DNA of 64,000 bases from SZUA-35 sp965530755 (GTDB lineage Bacteria > Actinomycetota > Acidimicrobiia > Acidimicrobiales > SZUA-35), in the NCBI GenBank assembly GCA_965530755.1, contig CBESNA010000003.1, positions 82,350-146,349 of the forward strand. Direction: 5' to 3'. Position numbers and translations under genes: made by a program. This document shows positions 23,271 through 31,967 of this stretch, one piece after another (position 1 is the first letter of the stretch; the number at the start of each line of letters is the position of its first letter). The notes beneath the pieces are model-generated. The model was not told where the DNA came from. It saw only the letters and a list, made by a program, of their open reading frames with translations, and did not search any database.

Positions 23271-25820
23271 TCATGACTTCAGTCGCTCGTCTTCGGGATC
23301 GAAGAGCGAGCCCTCGATGGCGGCGACCTTCACCGGGAACGTCTCGTTCTGGTAGCCAACCAGTAGGTCGGTCCCAACGACTGCGAGCTCGGTCGGGAGG
23401 TAGGCGAGCAGCAAGTGCTTACCGACCGACGGGCCGGGACCGGCGGTACAGACTCGCGAGACGCGTCCGTGAGAGTCGACGATGCGCTCGCCATCGAGCG
23501 TGAGGATGGGCTCGTTGCCTCCCTGCGGATAACGCTTGCGTCCCTGTGAATCAGTGAGGTCCTCGACCGTGAGCGTGCACATTTTGGCGATGGGTTCTGC
23601 GTCGCGAGCAGCGAGGTAGGCCTCCTTGCCGATGAAGTCGGCTGCCTTGATCTTCGGGCGGGCGATACCGGCCTCGACCGGGTTGTATTCGCTCTCGAGC
23701 TCTGCCCCCATCAAGCGATAACCCTTCTCGAGACGACCGGAGGTTCCGTAGACACCGCCACCGGTTGGCCGAAGGCCGAGGTCGGCGCCTGCTTCCATCA
23801 ACGCATCCCACAGCGCAGGCCCGTTGTCCCATGCCGTGTAGATCTCCCAGCCGGTGTCGCCGACATAGGAGATGCGGAAGAGGGTGGCCTTGATCGGCCC
23901 GGATGCTGTCTGCAGTTCGACGTTGCGCAACGACCCGTACGGCGAACCGTCCTGGCTCAGATCATGGTCGGTGAGCTTTCCGACGATCGCCGGAGCGTTC
24001 GGACCCCACACACCGAGGGTGGTGGTGTCGAGCGTGATGTCGGTGAACGTCACTGACCCGTCAGTGGGCAGGTACTTCTTGATCCAGAAGCTGTCGCGAC
24101 CGCCGTCGAAGACGCCGGTCACGATGCGGACCTTGTCGTCCGCCACCCGCATCATCGTGAGGTCGGAATGGAACCCTCCGTCCGGTGTCAGCCAAGGGGT
24201 GTACACCGATGAACCAACCGGCTTGTCGACCTTGTTGACCGCCAGATAGTCGGCGAACGCAACGGCGCCCGGACCCTCGAGCTCGTACACCTGGAATGCG
24301 CTGAGATCGACCATACCTGCGTTCTCACGGAGGTTCAGGTGCTCACCGACCGTGATCGGACTCCACCAGCGGTTGTCCCACTCGACCTCGCGCTCTTCGA
24401 GACCGTAACGCTCGACGAGGTCGGCGTTGGACTTGTACCACTGGGGGCGTTCCCAGGTTCGGGCGCTGAAGAACTCGGCCTCGAGCGCCTCCTGGCGGGA
24501 GAAGTAGGGGCTGACCTGCAGGTTGCGCTGGTTCTCCCACTGCTCGGACGGATGGACGATGCCGTACGTCTTGTTGAAGTGCTCTTCGGCCCGGCTCCAG
24601 ATGTGATCGTCGCTCTTCTCCTGCTCGTAGAAACGAGCGATGTCGGAGGCATGCGAATCGATCACGCGGGGGTAGCCGTAGGTCATCCACTCGGCGACGA
24701 CCTGCGCCATGCCCGGCCCCTCTTTGACCCAAACGGCGGCAGCCGACCACAGGTTGCGAACCTCCGGGATCTCGCCGAGGCATGGCATGGCGTCCGGTGT
24801 GAGGGACAGCAGCCCATTTATGGCGTACTTGATCTCGGCATCGCCGAGCATGTCCATCAGCTCGATGGCCTGCTCCATCTGGTCGTCGAAGTCGTCCGGC
24901 GTGAACGGCATCTCGGTTGGCGACAGCGCGGCTTCGTCGTTCGACGGGATCTCGTCTGGGTGGTGCAGAATCGGACGGTGGGCGTAGGAGCCGACCTCCA
25001 TCGAGCCTGCGCTCTGACGCTCGTAGCAGAACGTGTCCATGTCGCGAACGATCGGGTAACCGATCTCGTTGTTCGTCTCAGCCAGGATGTCCATGGGGCC
25101 GACGTCGGCCATCTGGTGCACGGCGGGCACGAGCGGGATGTAGGCACCGGCCATGTTGGCTATTCGATTGCTCCACACTCCGCTGGCGATGACGACGTAG
25201 TCGGCCTCGATCGTCCCTTTGTCGGTGACGACGGCCTTGACCGTGGCCTGACCGGGAACGTGGCTGGGCTCGGTCACGAGGTCGAGCACCTCGGTGTTGG
25301 CGAATACCTGGAGCACACCGTTGTCGATGGCCTTCGTGCGCATCCGCGTGCCGGTCTCGAGCGAGTCGACCACAGACACGCTCGGACAGTAGAAGCCACC
25401 CATGATGACCTCGTCGTTGATGAACGGCACCAGCTCCTTGACCTCGGCCGGCGTCAACAGCCGAGCGTCGACGCCCCACGACATCGCAGATGTCATGCGC
25501 CGATTGAGCTCGTTCATGCGTTCCTGCGTGCGAGCGACTTCGATGCCACCGCAGTCGACCGAGAGTTCGAGATCGCGATACTGATTGGCGCTCTGCACAC
25601 CGAGGAGCGCCATCTCCTTGTTGTGATCGACAGGGAAGATGAAGTTCGATGCGTGGCCGGTCGATCCCCCGGGATTGGGCAACGGCCCTTTGTCGATCAG
25701 CACCATGTCGGTCCAGCCGAGGTCGGACAAGTGCCCGACAAGGCAATTGCCGACGATGCCGGCCCCGATGACGACGACCCTCGCACGAGACGGCACTGCG
25801 GTCGATGGCAAATCACTCAT
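23271..25820 (-). CDS. dimethylglycine/sarcosine-dehydrogenase-like flavoenzyme with GcvT domain (copy A)
   Basis: An 849-residue two-domain enzyme. Residues about 12-430 form a DAO-type FAD oxidoreductase: the dinucleotide fold VVVIGAGIVGNCLVGHL, then STGHASNF, where the histidine matches the position that carries covalent FAD in dimethylglycine dehydrogenase. The second half is a GcvT-like tetrahydrofolate domain (GDTGWEIYTAWD, LEKGYRLMGAELESEYNPVEAG). Such enzymes oxidise N-methyl groups and transfer the formaldehyde unit to tetrahydrofolate. Electrons likely go to the downstream EtfBA. The ATG at 25820 was chosen over 25847 because the likely -10 (25855 to 25850) puts the transcript start downstream of the earlier ATG. 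The true substrate is not known. Confidence 0.88.
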   Translation of the reverse strand: MSDLPSTAVPSRARVVVIGAGIVGNCLVGHLSDLGWTDMVLIDKGPLPNPGGSTGHASNFIFPVDHNKEMALLGVQSANQYRDLELSVDCGGIEVARTQERMNELNRRMTSAMSWGVDARLLTPAEVKELVPFINDEVIMGGFYCPSVSVVDSLETGTRMRTKAIDNGVLQVFANTEVLDLVTEPSHVPGQATVKAVVTDKGTIEADYVVIASGVWSNRIANMAGAYIPLVPAVHQMADVGPMDILAETNNEIGYPIVRDMDTFCYERQSAGSMEVGSYAHRPILHHPDEIPSNDEAALSPTEMPFTPDDFDDQMEQAIELMDMLGDAEIKYAINGLLSLTPDAMPCLGEIPEVRNLWSAAAVWVKEGPGMAQVVAEWMTYGYPRVIDSHASDIARFYEQEKSDDHIWSRAEEHFNKTYGIVHPSEQWENQRNLQVSPYFSRQEALEAEFFSARTWERPQWYKSNADLVERYGLEEREVEWDNRWWSPITVGEHLNLRENAGMVDLSAFQVYELEGPGAVAFADYLAVNKVDKPVGSSVYTPWLTPDGGFHSDLTMMRVADDKVRIVTGVFDGGRDSFWIKKYLPTDGSVTFTDITLDTTTLGVWGPNAPAIVGKLTDHDLSQDGSPYGSLRNVELQTASGPIKATLFRISYVGDTGWEIYTAWDNGPALWDALMEAGADLGLRPTGGGVYGTSGRLEKGYRLMGAELESEYNPVEAGIARPKIKAADFIGKEAYLAARDAEPIAKMCTLTVEDLTDSQGRKRYPQGGNEPILTLDGERIVDSHGRVSRVCTAGPGPSVGKHLLLAYLPTELAVVGTDLLVGYQNETFPVKVAAIEGSLFDPEDERLKS

Positions 25821-25848
25821 GTCCTGGCCCCGAATTCTGCTCGACATC

Positions 25849-25878
25849 TGATATATCTGCTGTGTATCATTGCGATAC
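25849..25878. promoter_or_regulatory. overlapping palindromes, probable GntR operator
   Basis: Two symmetric sites overlap in the divergent gap: TGATATA-N7-TGTATCA (25849-25869, one mismatch) and GTATC-N5-GATAC (25864-25878, perfect). The stretch is strikingly AT-rich for this genome and covers the likely -10 of the dehydrogenase gene (TATATC on the minus strand, 25855 to 25850). Such placement suits a repressor encoded by the adjacent GntR gene. Confidence 0.6.
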
Positions 25879-25941
25879 TAGGGACCGACCCTGGACCACG
25901 CAACCCCCTCTCGAAGGGCGAACGGCGCTCGACCCCTCACC

Positions 25942-26631
25942 ATGACCCGAATCACCAGCGCGGCACCGACGGCCACTCCCCTGTCACTGAGTGAGCAGGC
26001 GTACCAGCAGATCCGCCGGCAGATCATCCAGCTGGAGCTGGCGCCGGGCGACGTTCTGCACGAGCACGAACTCCGCGAACGGCTGGACATCGGTAGAACC
26101 CCCATCCGCGAGGCGCTGCAACGACTTGCCCGAGAGCACTTCGTCCAGGTCATCCCCCGCCGAGGAGTGTTTGTCACCAGCATTGATGTCGCCGAGCTCT
26201 CGACCTTGCTCGAAACGCGGCACGTGCTCGAGCCATACGCGGCGCGACTCGCTGCGGCCAGGGGGACAGACGAGCACTGGACGACAATGGCCGATGTCCT
26301 GGACGCGTCGGCGCTCGACGGCCTGACGCCGCCCGACCTCCTCGCCGTCGATCGCCGCTGCCACGAGATCATGTGGTCGGCGGCCGCCAATCGTTTCCTG
26401 CTCGACACGCTCGACATGCTCTACGCACAGAGCGACCGACTGTGGCACCAGTACCTGTCCGATGTCGCCGACATGGGCCACGCCGTGACCGAACATCGTG
26501 ACATCCTCGATGCGCTGCGAGCGGGTGACGGGGATCGGGTTGCCGAGCTCGTCGAACAACACGTCGAGTCCTTCGACGAGCGCATTCGGGCCGCCGTCAC
26601 GGCCCACCTGTCGTCACCCCTCGCTGGGTGA
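25942..26631 (+). CDS. GntR-family regulator, FCD subfamily
   Basis: A 229-residue transcription factor. Residues 12-78 are a GntR winged helix (LSEQAYQQIRRQIIQLELAPGDVLHEHELRERLDIGRTPIREALQRL), and residues 90-215 an all-helical FCD ligand domain with the metal-type histidine positions (RRCHEIMW, TEHRDILDAL). FCD regulators usually repress catabolic genes and release DNA on binding the substrate or an intermediate. It is divergent from the dimethylglycine-dehydrogenase-like gene and lies 159 bases ahead of fhs, so it probably controls both arms of the one-carbon locus. The effector is unknown. Confidence 0.9.
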   Translation: MTRITSAAPTATPLSLSEQAYQQIRRQIIQLELAPGDVLHEHELRERLDIGRTPIREALQRLAREHFVQVIPRRGVFVTSIDVAELSTLLETRHVLEPYAARLAAARGTDEHWTTMADVLDASALDGLTPPDLLAVDRRCHEIMWSAAANRFLLDTLDMLYAQSDRLWHQYLSDVADMGHAVTEHRDILDALRAGDGDRVAELVEQHVESFDERIRAAVTAHLSSPLAG

Positions 26632-26790
26632 CCTCGACCTCGTCTCGAGGTCGTTCAGCTGACCGACTTCCACGATGCGGAAGTCTCTCGCCTGGTGGGA
26701 ACCGTCTCGCACAGCACAACCCTCCGCGCGACCGTTTACAAGCAACGGCGTTATGAGTCTTACTTGCCAGTCAGCCCCCGAGGAGTACCC

Positions 26791-28500
26791 ATGGGATTCC
26801 CTTCTGACCTCGAGATCGCCAAGCAGGCGAACCTCCGACCTCTGCCGGAGATCGCCGAGGCGTCCGGTATCCCGACCGAGCTCCTCGAGCCGTACGGGAC
26901 AGGGGCCGCGAAGATCAAGCTCGACGCCATCGAGGCCATGTCGGATCGGCCGAGGGCGAAATACGTCGTCGTGTCGGCCATCACCCCGACTCCCCTCGGT
27001 GAGGGTAAGACCACCACGACCGTCGGTCTCGGCCAGGCCTTCCAGCACATCGGATCCTCGGCCACGATCGCCATACGTCAGCCATCGATGGGACCGACCT
27101 TCGGCATCAAGGGTGGCGCCGCCGGCGGCGGCTACAGCCAGGTCGTTCCGATGGAGCTGTTCAACCTGCACCTGACCGGCGACATGCATGCCGTCACCGC
27201 GGCCCACAACCTCTGCTCGGCCATGCTCGACGCCCACCTCTACCACGGCAACGACGCCGGCTTCGACTTTCACAACATCACGTGGCGTCGCGTGCTCGAC
27301 GTGAACGACCGCAGCCTCCGCAACGCCGTGATCGGCCTCGGCGGCCGACTCGACGGCATCCCGCGCGAGACCGGGTTCGACATCACTGCTGCTTCCGAGG
27401 TCATGGCCGCACTGGCGCTGTGTTTCTCGATGCAGGACCTGCGGGAACGCCTCGGCCGCATCGTGCTCGGCTACTCCACGGAGGGCACGCCGATCACGGC
27501 CGAGGAGATCGGGGCCGCCGGGTCGATGGCGGTGATCCTCATGGAAGCCATCAAGCCGAACTTGATGCAGACGCTCGAGAACACACCTGCGCTGGTGCAC
27601 ACCGGCCCCTTCGGCAACATCGCCACCGGCAACAGCTCGATCGTGGCCGACCGCATCGGCATCCACATGAACGAATTCCTCTTGACCGAAGCCGGCTTCG
27701 GCGCCGACATGGGCGCAGAACGGTTCTTCAACATCAAGTGCCGCTACTCCGGTATCGCTCCCGATGCCGCCGTGCTCGTGGCCACCGTGCGCGGCCTCAA
27801 AGCGCACTCCGGAAACCACAACATCGTGGCCGGCAAACCACTCCCCGACGCCCTGCTCGAGGCCAACCCGGACGAAGTCCACCAAGGTGGCGACAACCTG
27901 CGCAAGCAGCTCGAGAACATGCAGATCCACGGCGTGACCCCCGTTGTGGCCATCAATGTCTTCCCGGGTGATCACGACGAGGACATCGCTGCAATCCACG
28001 AGATTGCTTCGGAGTTCGGAGCCCGGGCTGCGGTCAGCACGCATTTCTCCGACGGTGGGCAAGGAGCGGCCGAACTGGCCGCAGCGGTCAAGGAGGCCGC
28101 TGAGGAGCCGAGCAACTTCGAGGTCCTCTATCCGGACGAGATGTCGATTCGCGACAAGATCAACGTCGTCGCCACGAAGATCTACGGCGCAGACGGCGTC
28201 GACTTCTCCCCGGCGGCATCCAAGCAGATCGACACCTACGAAGCAGCCGGATTCGGAAATCTTCCCGTCTGCATCGCGAAGACACATCTGTCGATCAGCT
28301 CCGACGCCAAGCTGAAGGGTGCTCCCACGGGCTGGACCCTCCCCGTTCGCGAGGTCAGGGCGTCGGTCGGCGCCGGTTTCGTCTACCCGATCTGCGGCGA
28401 CATGCGCACGATGCCCGGCCTCGGAAAGACGCCGGCCGCACAGAAGATCGACCTCGATTTCTCCAACTCCGCCGCCGGCGAGATCGTGAACCTCTCATGA
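26791..28500 (+). CDS. fhs: formate-tetrahydrofolate ligase
   Basis: A 569-residue ATP-dependent ligase (10-formyltetrahydrofolate synthetase) interconverting formate plus THF plus ATP with 10-formyl-THF. The ATP loop TPTPLGEGKTTTTVG lies at residues 65-79; QPSMGPTFGIKGGAAGGGYSQV and HLTGDMHA follow as in all family members. Full length. The ATG at 26791 has AGGAG five bases upstream. Placed with a methyl-transferring dehydrogenase and MTHFR, it most likely runs toward formate and ATP, which is inference from context. It is the first gene of a pair with the MTHFR gene, separated by 118 bases that contain hairpins. Confidence 0.96.
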   Translation: MGFPSDLEIAKQANLRPLPEIAEASGIPTELLEPYGTGAAKIKLDAIEAMSDRPRAKYVVVSAITPTPLGEGKTTTTVGLGQAFQHIGSSATIAIRQPSMGPTFGIKGGAAGGGYSQVVPMELFNLHLTGDMHAVTAAHNLCSAMLDAHLYHGNDAGFDFHNITWRRVLDVNDRSLRNAVIGLGGRLDGIPRETGFDITAASEVMAALALCFSMQDLRERLGRIVLGYSTEGTPITAEEIGAAGSMAVILMEAIKPNLMQTLENTPALVHTGPFGNIATGNSSIVADRIGIHMNEFLLTEAGFGADMGAERFFNIKCRYSGIAPDAAVLVATVRGLKAHSGNHNIVAGKPLPDALLEANPDEVHQGGDNLRKQLENMQIHGVTPVVAINVFPGDHDEDIAAIHEIASEFGARAAVSTHFSDGGQGAAELAAAVKEAAEEPSNFEVLYPDEMSIRDKINVVATKIYGADGVDFSPAASKQIDTYEAAGFGNLPVCIAKTHLSISSDAKLKGAPTGWTLPVREVRASVGAGFVYPICGDMRTMPGLGKTPAAQKIDLDFSNSAAGEIVNLS

Positions 28501-28529
28501 TGACTCCGTTGACGACTCGTTCGCCCGAG

Positions 28530-28562
28530 GGCTTGATCGAGCTCGCTTCGCTCGATCAAGCC
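28530..28562. repeat. 13-bp perfect stem-loop between fhs and the MTHFR gene
   Basis: GGCTTGATCGAGC (28530-28542) pairs perfectly with GCTCGATCAAGCC (28550-28562) across a 7-base loop. A second smaller inverted repeat, GCGCAG/CTGCGC, follows near 28574-28589. There is no T-run. It may attenuate or process the fhs transcript. Confidence 0.7.
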
Positions 28563-28618
28563 GCGTCCCGTTTGCGCAGCTGCTGCGCTCCGACTCCGCA
28601 GCACCGAGAGGTCTGATC

Positions 28619-29506
28619 ATGGTTCTGTTTCGCAAAAGGGATTCCCACGTCGATGAGTTCCCGGAGTCAGACGCGGCCCGCGAACATCGGTTGGAGCTGA
28701 CCCGCAACTTCACCATCGAGCTCGTGCCGATGAAGAGCCTCGACGAGGCCAGACGACACGTGCCGGCCCAGTCGACGATCTCGCTGACCTGCTCACCGGT
28801 CAAGGGAATCGCCGAGACCCAGCGTCTCACCGAGGAGCTCCTGGCCGAGGGACACTCCCCGATCCCGCACATCGCCGCCCGCATGGTGCGCGATCGAGCC
28901 CATACGCAAGAGCTCGCAGCGTGGTGCCGCTCAACTGGAGTGTCGAAGGTGTTCCTGGTCGGTGGCGACGCCGACCCACCAGGTGGCTATTTCGACGCAG
29001 TCGAATTCCTGCGTGACTTCTTGGACACTGATCACGGGCTCGAAGCGATCGGGGTGACCGCTTATCCGGATCACCACGCCTACATTTCCGATGGGAATCT
29101 GCACGCGGCTCTGCACGCCAAGCAGACGATGCTGGCGGAGGCCGGCATCGCCGGTTGGTGCAGCACGCAGATGTGTTTCGACGCCGAGGTCCTCGAGGCA
29201 TGGATGCGGGCCCAGCGGGCTGCAGGGCTCACGCTGCCGATCCATCTGGGCATCTCCGGTGTGGTCGACAAGACGAAACTCCTCAGCACCGGCATGCGGA
29301 TCGGGCTCGGCCAGTCGCTCGGCTACCTCAAGAAGAATCGTGCGGCGATCGCGAAGATGATGACATCGGCCGACTACGACCCGAACGACCTGCTGCTGCC
29401 GCTGAGCGAGGCGAACCTCGAGCTCGGGGTGACCGGCGTTCACATGTACACGTTCAACCAGGTCGAGGCCACCGAGGCCTGGCGGGCCGACACCCTCGCC
29501 TGCTAG
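28619..29506 (+). CDS. methylenetetrahydrofolate reductase
   Basis: A 295-residue TIM-barrel flavoprotein of the MTHFR family, interconverting 5-methyl-THF and 5,10-methylene-THF. It has the N-terminal barrel entry FTIELVPMK, the LTCSP strand, the VFLVGGDADPPGG loop that contacts FAD, and the QMCFDAEVLEAWMR segment near residue 185. Its length matches the single-domain bacterial enzyme. A bacterial MetF would usually sit with methionine genes; here it follows fhs in the one-carbon locus and could run in the oxidative direction, disposing of methyl groups from 5-methyl-THF. The ATG has a modest GAGAGG ribosome site. Confidence 0.88.
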   Translation: MVLFRKRDSHVDEFPESDAAREHRLELTRNFTIELVPMKSLDEARRHVPAQSTISLTCSPVKGIAETQRLTEELLAEGHSPIPHIAARMVRDRAHTQELAAWCRSTGVSKVFLVGGDADPPGGYFDAVEFLRDFLDTDHGLEAIGVTAYPDHHAYISDGNLHAALHAKQTMLAEAGIAGWCSTQMCFDAEVLEAWMRAQRAAGLTLPIHLGISGVVDKTKLLSTGMRIGLGQSLGYLKKNRAAIAKMMTSADYDPNDLLLPLSEANLELGVTGVHMYTFNQVEATEAWRADTLAC

Positions 29507-29782
29507 CAACCCGGGCCCGCCGTCGACATGCCAGCGCAAGTGCGCTCCATCGAGAAATCGAACGCCAGAACCACATCATCTTGGCCACCGGATTCCAGCC
29601 CGTGAGGTTCAGCTATCGCCACGTGATGGAACAACCGAACGATGTCGCAGCAACCCTCCGGCCCCTCCTCCCCCTCTCTCGACCAGCCTGGGCCGGAATC
29701 CGCCGCACGGCGGTGAATCTCGGCCCAGGTTCGGGGCGGTTTGTGGGTTTGGGCGGGCAGATCGGACCCAAGAAGGGCAGAA
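29507..29782. other. intergenic region without recognisable gene
   Basis: 276 bases between the MTHFR gene and the convergent hemolysin-III gene. No credible ORF, hairpin with T-run, or promoter was recognised. An antisense reading of about 114 codons across it lacks a start signal and family resemblance. Confidence 0.5.
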
Positions 29783-30490
29783 TCAGGCAGCGACCAGGCG
29801 TGCGGTGAGGGCGAACTGCGCCGCTCCCGCCACCAGCGTGCACACATGGAAGATCTCGTGGTAGCCGAACACCGTCGGTACCGGATTCGGGTGCTTGCGG
29901 CTGAAGCACAGGCCGCCGATGGCGTACACCAGGGCGGAGCCGAGCAACAGCGTCACCGCACCCGTGCCGAGCCGAGCATCGAGCGACGGGATGGCCAGCA
30001 GAGGCAGCCATCCCAGAACCGGAAAGAGCCATGGGCAGGGATCACGATCGATCGTGAGCTGCGTGAGCTTCAGGAACGCACCGACAAACGCTCCTCCCCA
30101 CGAGAGCACGACGAGAACCGTTCCACGAACCCCGCCGACGCCGATCAGTGCGATCGGGGTGGTGGCTCCGGCCATGTGGAAGAAGATCATCGAGTGGTCG
30201 AGACGTCGCATCCAGAAGCGGGCCATGACACTGTCCGCCAACCGGTGGTAGCTCGCACTCGTCAGGAACATCAAGAACCCGGTGAGGGCGTACGCAACAG
30301 CCGACACTCGAGCCTCCGGCGAGGCGTACCGCAGAACGAGCACGACGCCGGCGGGAAACGAGGCGACGGCACCGAGCTGATGGAAACGTCCCCGAAGGAG
30401 CGGTCGGGCTCCGTAGACCGGATTGGTGGCGATGGCCGAGTGGTCGACCAACCGGATGTCGATTGCTGGTGCAAAGACGAGAGCTGCCAT
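29783..30490 (-). CDS. hemolysin III / PAQR family membrane protein
   Basis: A 235-residue seven-helix membrane protein. The family's histidine and serine positions are visible: RGRFHQLGA at helix 1, SASYHRL (residues about 80-86), LDHSMIFFHMAGATTP, and FGYHEIFHVCTLVAG near the C-terminus, the last giving the HxxxH zinc pair. Related bacterial YqfA/HlyIII proteins are of uncertain function, and eukaryotic PAQR receptors are zinc hydrolases. A stand-alone gene, convergent with the one-carbon operon. Confidence 0.85.
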   Translation of the reverse strand: MAALVFAPAIDIRLVDHSAIATNPVYGARPLLRGRFHQLGAVASFPAGVVLVLRYASPEARVSAVAYALTGFLMFLTSASYHRLADSVMARFWMRRLDHSMIFFHMAGATTPIALIGVGGVRGTVLVVLSWGGAFVGAFLKLTQLTIDRDPCPWLFPVLGWLPLLAIPSLDARLGTGAVTLLLGSALVYAIGGLCFSRKHPNPVPTVFGYHEIFHVCTLVAGAAQFALTARLVAA

Positions 30491-30572
30491 GCATCGAACT
30501 TAGAAACCACTTCGCCGCGCCGAATCGGGGTCGTCCCCCTCCCCGACATGTCGTTCTAGGGGTGAGACGAGG

Positions 30573-31808
30573 TCAACCGCCCGTGGTCGACCAGTGCCAC
30601 GCCTCGCTCGGGAGGTTGATCAGCCCGAAGCTTCCGGCATTGGCGACCATCCAGTTGAAGCCGGCGCTGCCCGGAGTGAGGATCGCTCCGTTCTCGGTGA
30701 AGTCGATGGCAAGACCGAGCTCGTGCTGTGACGCCCCGGGGCGTGCCGTCGGAGGCGAACACTCCCCGGCGGGACGTTCGAAGATGTCGTAACCGCTCGT
30801 GCCGCAGTGAGCGATGCGGAGGGTGATCTGGTCTTCGCGTGGCCGAAAACCGCCACCATGGAGATCGATGCCATCGGAACGGGCCGCTCCGACCAGTGCC
30901 TGCACCTGCCCGGCGATCTGTGCGTTCACGACCATCGGGGGAATCGCGACGGTGGTCGCCACCGTCGGCACCGGAGCGGCTTCGGCGGGCGTATCCGATC
31001 CGCCGGTCACGGGCCCGGCCGCCACAGAGGCATCCTGCACGCCGTCACCGCTGGTGGCGGCCGCTCCCCGATCGTCTGGCAGCCCAATCGGGACCTGCAC
31101 GGTCACCGACGTGATCGTGACGAGGTCGACCTCCGGACGCTCCTCGGTCAGGAGCTCGTGGGTCAGACGATCGATGGCCTCGCTTCTTGCTGCGACCATC
31201 GTCTCGAGGCGGTCGTAGATCTGCGTTGCATTGCGGTGGATTCGCTGGGCAACGTCGTCGGCGGCCACCCGTTCGGCAAGGACGATCGAGATGGCCTCGA
31301 CGTCGGCCTCGGCTTCGGCGATTGCCGCATCCGCAGCTTCGACCCGAGCGATGAGCGCCTCGGTGACGGCGACGACGGGTTGTGCCTGCCGCGCCCGTTC
31401 CGCATCGCTTCCGTAGATCTCCTGGAGGCCGAGATCGCCGAGGACCCACATCGTGATCGAGTAGCCCTCCACCTCCTCTTCCATGTCGGCTCGGTGGTCG
31501 CGGACTGCGTCGAGGACATCCTCGGCATCTGCGAGCTCCCGCTCGACCTCGACCCGGGCAGCGGCCGTCGTCTCGGCCACTCCCTTGGTGTGGACCTCGT
31601 ACTCGGCAACGGGGAGACGCCGACCCTCGATCTCGTCGTCCTGCAGCTCCCACGGGTCGAAATCGATCGCCGCCAGCGCAGAGATCTGGAGCTCGATGCC
31701 TTCGGGCACCACGCCGTCGTCCTGGGCTCCCGCCGTCCCACTGAGCACGGCGATCACGAGCAAGATCGTTCCCGCGACGCGTGTGGTGATCGGCCTTCGT
31801 TGCACCAC
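30573..31808 (-). CDS. secreted VanY-type (M15B) carboxypeptidase with coiled-coil N-terminal region
   Basis: A roughly 411-residue exported protein. A signal peptide (RVAGTILLVIAVLSGTAGAQ) is followed by a long helical coiled-coil part (residues about 40-210), a Pro/Ala/Thr-rich linker, and a C-terminal D-alanyl-D-alanine carboxypeptidase domain with the zinc motif SQHELGLAIDF and the final EAWHWS. It likely trims or amidates-free peptidoglycan stem peptides outside the cell. The combination of coiled coil and peptidase resembles envelope remodelling factors. The start is uncertain: GTG at 31808 or 31811 fits the signal peptide, while the frame stays open to 31871. Confidence 0.8.
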   Translation of the reverse strand: MVQRRPITTRVAGTILLVIAVLSGTAGAQDDGVVPEGIELQISALAAIDFDPWELQDDEIEGRRLPVAEYEVHTKGVAETTAAARVEVERELADAEDVLDAVRDHRADMEEEVEGYSITMWVLGDLGLQEIYGSDAERARQAQPVVAVTEALIARVEAADAAIAEAEADVEAISIVLAERVAADDVAQRIHRNATQIYDRLETMVAARSEAIDRLTHELLTEERPEVDLVTITSVTVQVPIGLPDDRGAAATSGDGVQDASVAAGPVTGGSDTPAEAAPVPTVATTVAIPPMVVNAQIAGQVQALVGAARSDGIDLHGGGFRPREDQITLRIAHCGTSGYDIFERPAGECSPPTARPGASQHELGLAIDFTENGAILTPGSAGFNWMVANAGSFGLINLPSEAWHWSTTGG

Positions 31809-31967
31809 TGTTCTACGGCCGATTCGGTGGCAGGGTGTGGCGTTTTGGGCCGTTCGGACCAGGTGACCCACGACCAGCTCTCATTCGGCGAGCTGGGTCT
31901 CGAATCACCTCCTGATTTGCTAGCGTCCCGCGTCAGTCGTCCCTTCTCCACCCGGTCGTCACGCCCC

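Noticed and set aside
26614..28287. 557-codon open frame opposite fhs
   Set aside because: Antisense of a highly conserved full-length gene; composition follows codon-position GC bias.
29503..29847. 114-codon minus-strand frame between the MTHFR and hemolysin-III genes
   Set aside because: No ribosome site, no recognisable family and it overlaps the end of the hemolysin-III gene.
31893..31925. AGGAGGTGA on the minus strand upstream of the VanY-like gene
   Set aside because: A strong ribosome-site look-alike, but no suitably spaced start codon follows in the gene's frame.
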